A DNA stretch of 5,018 nucleotides from Trueperaceae bacterium (GTDB taxonomy: Bacteria; Deinococcota; Deinococci; Deinococcales; Trueperaceae), in contig SKSV01000153.1 in assembly GCA_007122815.1 (NCBI GenBank), forward strand, positions 1 to 5,018, given 5' to 3'. Numbering within the stretch: the stretch's first letter is position 1; every line of letters begins with the position of its first letter. The notes below the pieces were generated by a model that searched no databases, had not been told where the DNA came from, and worked only from the letters and a program-made list of their open reading frames with translations. This document shows positions 1-5,018 of the stretch, one piece after another. Position numbers and translations under genes: made by a program.

Positions 1-1
1 G

Positions 2-1537
2 GACGAGGGCCCACCCGCCGCGATCGACGTGTCGCTGGCGGGCTTGCGCCTCGGCGACGGCGTCGACCCCTCCGCGGCCATCGTGTGGGGGCCCGCCGCG
101 TACCTCGCGGCGTCGCCACGTCCCTACGTGCGCCTGCTGGGGCTGGCCTCGCGCAGCTGGCCACGCCGAGCGGCCGAAGACCCGCTCCTCCCCGCGCACG
201 TCCTCGGCGCCAGGCGGTTGCACGAGCGGAGCCGCCCCGAGCGCGACCGTGCGGCTTTCGCGGCGTTGATGGCCGGCGCGCCCGGCACCGTGGTGCTGTC
301 ACGGCCGCGCCGCAGCATGGACGGTCGGCGGCTAGCAGCCAGCCCGCTTCTGCGGCCGTACGAACTCGACGAGGAGTTGCGGCCACGCGCACCCACCATC
401 CACGCCATGAGCGAGGCCGACCGGCGCGCGTCGCGGCCCGGGGAGTTGGCGAGCGACCCTTGGGTTGCGGCAGCTCGCGGCGCCTGGCGCGACTGGCACC
501 GCGCCGACCTGACGCCGCACGACGGCGTGGTCCGCGCCGATCACCCCGCCGTGGCCAGGGCGCTGGAGCGCGTCCACTCGGCTACCTCGCTCAGGCGCCT
601 GTTGCGCGACCCGCTCGGGTTCGTGTTCCATTACGTTCATCGTTGGCACGCGCCGGTGCTGAGCGCAGAGCCTCTCGCGCTTCCTCCGGCGGAGGCCGGC
701 GAATTGCTGCACCGCGTGCTCGAGACTGCCGTACGCCAGTTGGAACTCTCGGCCGGCTTCGCCAGCGCCAGCGCCTCGGAGCGCGAAAGCGCCGTCGAAG
801 CGGCCCTCATCGAAGTCGCAGACGCATGGGAGATCGAGCAACCGATCCCGCCACGGGTGCTCTGGTGCGCCGAGCTCGAGCGCACGCGGGACCTAGCGTT
901 AGGCAGCCTGTCAACGGAACTCCCGCCCCTGCCTGCGCCCGAGACCTTCGTCGAGGTGCGCTTCGGCCGGCGAGAGGCCGGCTCGGAGCTGGAAGCTACC
1001 GGTGTTCCCCACGGCTCTGCCCGTGAGGACGGTCAGACCATGGCCTCGCCCTGGCCGGCGGAGGCACGCGTCGTTGTCCCCGACACCGACATCGAGGTGA
1101 GTGGCATCATCGACCGCCTCGACCTAAGCGGCGATCGTGTCACGGCCCGCGTCATCGACTACAAGTCGGGTCGGACCGCGCCCCCGGCCGGGATCGACGG
1201 TGGCAAGGAGCTACAACGCGCGCTCTACGCGAGCGCCGTCCGCTCCCTCGTCGGTCCAGATGTGCAGATCCGGGCGTACCTCCTGCACGCCCCCTCTGGG
1301 AAGGCGGTCGAGCTCGAGGATCCCGACGAGACGCTGCGCAGGCTCGCCGGCGCCGCCACCCTCGCGCGTACGCTCCTTCGAGCCGGCAACGCCCTTCCCG
1401 GCGTCGATGCCTTCGACGACTACGCCGATCACCTGCTCGCCCTCCCCGCCGACCGCGCCACCTACCAGACCACGAAGCGCGCCGCCCTAGACGAAGCGCG
1501 GCGCCAGGTCCTCGAGACGCTGGAGCCACCCGCATGA
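2..1537 (+). CDS. addB: AddB-like ATP-dependent helicase-nuclease subunit, C-terminal part (5' truncated by window)
   Basis: This is the nuclease-bearing C-terminal portion of the B subunit of an AddAB-type end-resection enzyme (cytoplasmic double-strand break repair). The frame is open from base 2 to the stop at 1535-1537. The GTG at 29 is probably internal, because the codons before it are also coding-like and AddB proteins are about 1000-1170 aa. Residues are numbered from that GTG. Residues 35-60 (RLLGLASRSWPRR, EDPLLP) and 88-110 (VVLSRPRR, DGRRL, SPLLRP) match the end of the AddB helicase-like region. The PD-(D/E)XK nuclease domain follows, with H228 in GELLHRVLE, D362 in SGIIDRLD, D377 and K379 in VIDYKSG, and Q396/Y400 in ELQRALY. 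All catalytic positions are present. The only cysteine is C280, so the usual iron-sulfur site is missing. The gene overlaps the downstream addA-like gene by 4 bp. Whether the N-terminal ATPase motifs are intact cannot be seen. A RecB-like or AdnA-like label is possible, but gene order and motifs favour AddB. Confidence 0.92.
   Translation, partial: DEGPPAAIDVSLAGLRLGDGVDPSAAIVWGPAAYLAASPRPYVRLLGLASRSWPRRAAEDPLLPAHVLGARRLHERSRPERDRAAFAALMAGAPGTVVLSRPRRSMDGRRLAASPLLRPYELDEELRPRAPTIHAMSEADRRASRPGELASDPWVAAARGAWRDWHRADLTPHDGVVRADHPAVARALERVHSATSLRRLLRDPLGFVFHYVHRWHAPVLSAEPLALPPAEAGELLHRVLETAVRQLELSAGFASASASERESAVEAALIEVADAWEIEQPIPPRVLWCAELERTRDLALGSLSTELPPLPAPETFVEVRFGRREAGSELEATGVPHGSAREDGQTMASPWPAEARVVVPDTDIEVSGIIDRLDLSGDRVTARVIDYKSGRTAPPAGIDGGKELQRALYASAVRSLVGPDVQIRAYLLHAPSGKAVELEDPDETLRRLAGAATLARTLLRAGNALPGVDAFDDYADHLLALPADRATYQTTKRAALDEARRQVLETLEPPA
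1522..1525 (+). promoter_or_regulatory. Shine-Dalgarno sequence for the addA-like gene, within the end of addB
   Basis: GGAG lies 8 bases before the ATG at 1534, a normal spacing. It supports that ATG as the start. Together with the ATGA stop/start overlap at 1534-1537, it suggests the two subunits are translationally coupled and made in matched amounts. The coupling is an inference. Confidence 0.6.
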
Positions 1538-4500
1538 GCCGCGTCCTCGATGTTGAAGCGCGCGTGCGCGCGCTCACGGAGCGCAAAGCGAACCTGCTCG
1601 TCGAGGCAGGCGCAGGCTCCGGCAAGACCGCCATCATGGCCGGGCGCATCGCGCTCATGCTGATGGAGGGCGTGCCCGCCTCGAGCATCGCCGCCATCAC
1701 CTTCACCGAACTCGCCGCGGCCGAGCTCGCGCACCGCGTCCACCGCTTCGTCCACGAACTGGCCGAAGGCACGGTCGATACCCCGCTCACGCCTGCACTA
1801 CCGAACGGCGTCAGCGACGAGCAGCGCAGGGCGCTCGAGGCGGCGGCGTCCCGACTCGACGACCTCACCTGCACCACCATCCACGGCTTCGCGCGCGACC
1901 TCATTCGCCCGTACCCGGTCGAGGCCCGTGTCGATCCCGGGGCCCGCATCATGGACGCCGTCGAGGCCAAGCTCGCCTTCGACGACGCCTTCGACGCCTG
2001 GCTGCGCGAGCACTTGACGGCCCCGGCCGAGGACGACCCCGTCGCCTCGCTGGTGCTGCACGCCAAGCCGAGCACGGTGGTCGCGTGGCTGCGCAAGCTG
2101 ACAACCACCGTCCGTGACACCCCGCACCTCGTTCGGACCGACGTCGTGGGGGCAGGTCAAGCCTGGACGGAGTTCACTGCGGCCGTCGACGACTTCGAGG
2201 AGACGGTAAGGCGCTTCACGTTCGCGCCATCGGAGGCGGTCGGATGCGTCGCGGGACTGCGCGCCTTCGCGCAGCGCGGCGCAGCGCACCGCGGCAGCCG
2301 CGCATCCGCGACCTGGCTGACGGCTGCTCTCGACCTGTGCGAGGAGCACACCGTGACCTTCACCAAAGCGGGCGCCCTCAAGCAGTACCGAACCAAGGGC
2401 AAGTGGGAGGCGGCCGCCAAGGGGCAGGGGCTCTCGAAGCCCGCCGGAACCGAGGCATTCGATGCGAGTGCGCGCCAGCACGCGAGGGTGTGCGAGGCAT
2501 TCGGGCGCCTCACGGCCAGCGCGGCAGACGAGCTCTTGAGCGGCGTCATCGCGTCGATCGGCGGAGCTCTCGCGCTCTACCGCGACCGCAAGCACGCGGC
2601 GGCGCTGCTCGACTTCGACGACCTGCTCGAACTCGCGGTGCGGCTGCTGCGCGACCACCCAAGCGTGCGGGGGGCGCTCTCCGAGCGCTACCGCTACGTG
2701 CTCGTCGACGAGTTCCAGGACACCGACCCGCGGCAAGCCGAGATCGTCTGGCGCCTCACCGGCACACCGATCGCCGAGTCCGACCCCTGGGAGGCCTGGC
2801 CATCGCGCCCGGGCGCCCGCTTCGTCGTGGGCGACCCGAAGCAGGCGATCTACAGGTTCCGCGGCGCCGACGTGTTCACCTACCTGCGTCTGCGCGAGCG
2901 GCTCGAAGCCGACCCGAGCGGCGAACGCATCGAGATCGACGTGAACTTCCGCTCGCGGCCGGGGGTGCTCGAGCTGGTCAACCGCACGTTCGCAGAGGCG
3001 CTCTCGCGCGAGGGCCAACCCGGCTACGCGCCACTCCGCCCCTTCCGGATGCCTGGCAGCGCGCCAGCGGTGCGGACCCTGCAGGTCACTGCGCCCGCGG
3101 GCGCAAGCAAGGTGAGCGCACCCGATGCCCGCGAACTCGAGGCCGAGGCCGTTGCCAACCTCTGCCGCAGCGTGATCGACGACCCGAGCGCGGTCGGCCT
3201 CGCCGGGCTGCAGCCCGGCGACATCGCCCTGCTCGCCCCCACCGGGAGGGAACTCTGGCGCTATGAGCGCGCGCTCGAGCGTCGCGGCGTCGCCGTCACC
3301 AGCCAAGCAGGCAAGGGCTTCTACCGCCGCCAAGAGGTTCAGGATCTGGTCGCCCTCACGCGAGCACTCGCCTTTACAAGTGACCGCCTCGCGCTCGGTG
3401 CCGTCTTGCGCGGCCCGCTTGTCGGTGCCAGCGACGAGGCGCTGTTAGACGCCAGCGAGGCTCTGGCGGAGCACGCGCCACCGCACGATCGCCTCAGCGT
3501 CCTTACCGACCCGGACCACGTGCCTGCAGGTGTGATCCGACGGGCGCTCGAGCGGCTCGGCCCCCTCGCCAAACGCGCGCGATCCACCACGCCGTACGCG
3601 CTGCTCTCGGCCGCGGTCGAGCGCCTCGAGGTGCGCGCCGTAGTGCTCGACCGCTACCGCTGGCGCGGCGACCGGGCACTGGCGAACGTCGAGCGCTTCC
3701 TTGCACAGAGCCAGGCGTACGACGTACGCGGCGTAGCCGCCTTCGCGCAGGACGTGTGGACCGAGTGGGACGACGAGCAAAGCGAGACGGAGGGGCGCCC
3801 CGACGCCGAGCGAGAGGCCGTCACGCTGATCACAATGCACTCCGCCAAAGGACTCGAGTGGCCGGTAGTGGTACCGGTCAACGCGCTCTCCTCGCCACGC
3901 GGAGCAGAGCCGCCGTTCGTCGACCGTGCCACCGGACGTATCGCCCACAAGGTGCTGGGGTGCGCGACACGCGACTTCGCGGAAGCTGAGCGGCTCGAGC
4001 TGACGGCGTTGGAGCAAGAGCGCGAACGCCTTTGGTACGTGACCGCCACGCGCGCCTGCGATCTGCTGGTGCTGCCCAAGCCGAGCTTCCCGATCGACCG
4101 TGCGTGGCTGGGGCTGGTGCCGTGGGCCGTCGACGGCGTGACCCCAATCGAGGTCGTCGAAGCACCTCTTCAGGCGGCACCGCCCCCCTTCGCTGACACG
4201 GCGCAAACGGCGGACGTCTACCAGCAAGAGGCCCGGCGCATCGTCGCCAAAACGCCGGTCGTGCGCTGGGTGAGGCCGAGCCGCCACGAGGCGGGCTCCG
4301 TCACGGGAGCCGAAGGCCACGAGGCCGAGGAGGCGATGGCCGACACGGCCACCGCGGCACACGCCGCGGAAGCCCTGCTGCACCCCGATGAAGACGCTGT
4401 GCACGCCGATGAAGATGCGGCCGACGAACACGAGCTCGCCTCTGCGCCCAGCGTCACCGGCGCCGGCGCCGCGCGCGGCCTCCTCCTCCACAAGCTCCTA

Positions 4501-4944
4501 GAGGAACTTGTCACGCGGGAAGCAAGCGAAGACTTCGAGGCCCTGCGAGAGCGCGCCTGCACACTGCTGGAGCAGCTGGCGGCCGATGGTGCACGCCTTC
4601 CCGACCCAGACGAGGTGGCCGCTACCGTACTGCGGGCCTGGAGGCTACCCCAAGTCGCAGAGCTGCGGGAGCGCTTGGTGGCAGAGTTCGACGTGGCGGG
4701 ACATAACCACGTGGAGGACGCCACCGTCCTCTACGCCGGTGTGGCGGACGCCGTCGCCCTCGACGAGGCTGGCCGAGCGACGGACGTGATCGACTGGAAG
4801 AGCGACGTGAACCCGAGGCCTATCGTCCTCGAGCGCTACCGGGAGCAGCTCCGGGTGTATCTGCGGCTCACCGGAGCGCCCACCGGTTGGTTGGTGCTCG
4901 CGACACGGGCCGAGGTGGAGCGCGTCGACGCGTCACCTGCGTAG
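1534..4944 (+). CDS. addA: AddA/RecB-like UvrD-family helicase-exonuclease subunit
   Basis: This is the motor and nuclease subunit of an AddAB-type enzyme: an ATP-driven 3'-5' superfamily 1 helicase fused to an exonuclease, acting at DNA ends. At 1136 aa it is close to full family length. The motifs occur in order. Walker A is EAGAGSGKT (residues 24-32, K31). Motif Ia is AITFTELAAAEL (54-65) and Ib is CTTIHGFARDLI (113-124). Walker B is VLVDEFQDTD (389-398, D392/E393). Motif III is VGDPKQAIYRFRGAD (432-446), IV is VNFRSRPG (470-477), V is TLITMHSAKGLEW (764-776) and VI is LWYVTATRACD (833-843, R840). An Ala/Asp/Glu/His-rich linker (about 920-975) leads to the PD-(D/E)XK nuclease: H986 in RGLLLHKLLE, D1072 in GVADAV, D1087/K1089 in VIDWKSD, and Q1105/Y1109 in EQLRVY. 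Nothing essential is missing. The ATG is supported by its Shine-Dalgarno sequence and by Walker A lying about 23 residues in. RecB is the main alternative name; the adjacent addB-like gene favours AddA. Confidence 0.96.
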   Translation: MSRVLDVEARVRALTERKANLLVEAGAGSGKTAIMAGRIALMLMEGVPASSIAAITFTELAAAELAHRVHRFVHELAEGTVDTPLTPALPNGVSDEQRRALEAAASRLDDLTCTTIHGFARDLIRPYPVEARVDPGARIMDAVEAKLAFDDAFDAWLREHLTAPAEDDPVASLVLHAKPSTVVAWLRKLTTTVRDTPHLVRTDVVGAGQAWTEFTAAVDDFEETVRRFTFAPSEAVGCVAGLRAFAQRGAAHRGSRASATWLTAALDLCEEHTVTFTKAGALKQYRTKGKWEAAAKGQGLSKPAGTEAFDASARQHARVCEAFGRLTASAADELLSGVIASIGGALALYRDRKHAAALLDFDDLLELAVRLLRDHPSVRGALSERYRYVLVDEFQDTDPRQAEIVWRLTGTPIAESDPWEAWPSRPGARFVVGDPKQAIYRFRGADVFTYLRLRERLEADPSGERIEIDVNFRSRPGVLELVNRTFAEALSREGQPGYAPLRPFRMPGSAPAVRTLQVTAPAGASKVSAPDARELEAEAVANLCRSVIDDPSAVGLAGLQPGDIALLAPTGRELWRYERALERRGVAVTSQAGKGFYRRQEVQDLVALTRALAFTSDRLALGAVLRGPLVGASDEALLDASEALAEHAPPHDRLSVLTDPDHVPAGVIRRALERLGPLAKRARSTTPYALLSAAVERLEVRAVVLDRYRWRGDRALANVERFLAQSQAYDVRGVAAFAQDVWTEWDDEQSETEGRPDAEREAVTLITMHSAKGLEWPVVVPVNALSSPRGAEPPFVDRATGRIAHKVLGCATRDFAEAERLELTALEQERERLWYVTATRACDLLVLPKPSFPIDRAWLGLVPWAVDGVTPIEVVEAPLQAAPPPFADTAQTADVYQQEARRIVAKTPVVRWVRPSRHEAGSVTGAEGHEAEEAMADTATAAHAAEALLHPDEDAVHADEDAADEHELASAPSVTGAGAARGLLLHKLLEELVTREASEDFEALRERACTLLEQLAADGARLPDPDEVAATVLRAWRLPQVAELRERLVAEFDVAGHNHVEDATVLYAGVADAVALDEAGRATDVIDWKSDVNPRPIVLERYREQLRVYLRLTGAPTGWLVLATRAEVERVDASPA
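4360..4422 (+). repeat. Imperfect 21-bp tandem repeat encoding a 7-residue period in the AddA linker
   Basis: Two adjacent 21-bp units, 4381-4401 and 4402-4422, match at 16 of 21 bases and encode HPDEDAV and HADEDAA (residues 950-963). A more degenerate unit, HAAEALL (residues 943-949, from 4360), precedes them, so histidine recurs at 943, 950 and 957. The repeat is in frame and lies in the low-complexity acidic linker between the helicase core and the nuclease domain. It probably arose by in-frame duplication and acts as a flexible spacer; no other function is visible. Confidence 0.6.
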
Positions 4945-5018
4945 GGCGCTGGAGCCCGTCCAAACCGAGAAACCTCACGCGCGCGCCCCCGGCCGCTGCG
5001 TACCATCGAAGGAACGAA
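4945..5018 (+). other. Intergenic tail after addA; no clear terminator, weak start signals for a following gene
   Basis: These 74 bases follow the addA stop codon and hold no ORF or convincing stem-loop with a T-run. TACCAT at 5001-5006 matches 4 of 6 bases of a -10 hexamer, but no good -35 element lies at the right distance upstream. AAGGA at 5009-5013 could be a ribosome binding site for a gene starting just beyond the right edge. Both are short motifs that could occur by chance. Confidence 0.25.

Noticed and set aside
29..31. GTG as the true start of the first gene
   Set aside because: The same frame is open to the window edge, and the protein from here begins in the middle of the AddB helicase-like region, leaving about half the usual length missing. 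Edge truncation is the simpler explanation.
1152..2120. Minus-strand ORF of 322 codons spanning the addB/addA junction
   Set aside because: The translation is Ser/Arg/Ala-rich with no domain, and it overlaps two well-supported genes.
2244..3266. Plus-strand ORF of 340 codons in another frame inside addA
   Set aside because: It is extremely Arg-rich with no conserved motif, and is out of frame within the addA helicase core.
1798..3333. Long minus-strand ORF of 511 codons opposite addA
   Set aside because: It lies wholly antisense to the conserved helicase motifs of addA. Its translation has no recognisable domain and is biased to Arg, Gly, Ala and Val, as expected for a shadow frame in high-GC DNA.
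2049..4072. Chi-like octamers GCTGGTGC at 2049-2056 and 4065-4072
   Set aside because: Each differs from the E. coli Chi site at the last base. Chi sequences differ between species, and such near matches are expected by chance in GC-rich coding DNA.
3445..4491. Minus-strand ORF of 348 codons opposite the C-terminal half of addA
   Set aside because: It is antisense to motifs V and VI and the linker. It is low-complexity, shows no family motif, and is explained by GC-driven lack of stop codons.
1..5018. CRISPR array, tRNA/rRNA genes, insertion sequence or toxin-antitoxin pair
   Set aside because: Nearly every base is accounted for by two conserved coding sequences. No direct-repeat array, RNA gene, transposase or terminal inverted repeat was seen.

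Overview
The window is gene-dense, very GC-rich bacterial DNA (about 70% GC by eye). It reads as one operon segment encoding a two-subunit, RecBCD-type helicase-nuclease of the AddAB class. The organism cannot be named from this sequence. High GC and the addB-then-addA order fit many high-GC bacterial lineages, and no taxon-specific marker is present.

Layout: (1) From the left edge to 1537 (+) lies the C-terminal part of an AddB-like subunit. Its frame is open through the window edge, so the N-terminal half is missing. What remains is the end of the helicase-like region, then a PD-(D/E)XK nuclease domain with its acidic residues, lysine and QxxxY motif intact. (2) From 1534 to 4944 (+) lies a complete AddA/RecB-like subunit of 1136 aa. 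It has a full superfamily 1 (UvrD/Rep-type) helicase core followed by a second intact PD-(D/E)XK nuclease domain. The genes overlap by 4 bp (ATGA), with a good Shine-Dalgarno sequence inside the end of the first gene. (3) From 4945 to 5018 is a short non-coding tail. It has no clear terminator and only weak hints that another gene begins just past the right edge.

By family knowledge, the two proteins would form a heterodimer that loads on double-stranded DNA ends, unwinds and degrades them, and prepares a 3' single-stranded tail for RecA. That serves double-strand break repair and destruction of foreign linear DNA. Both nuclease sites look competent, as expected for an AddAB enzyme that cuts both strands (RecBCD has only one nuclease).

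No new biological system was found. The points worth a second look are modest: the AddB-like subunit lacks the cysteines that bind the iron-sulfur cluster in characterised AddB proteins; AddA has an acidic linker with a 7-residue period between helicase and nuclease; and the AddB nuclease domain carries an apparent low-complexity insertion. All the large antisense and alternate-frame ORFs look like GC-driven shadows of these two genes.
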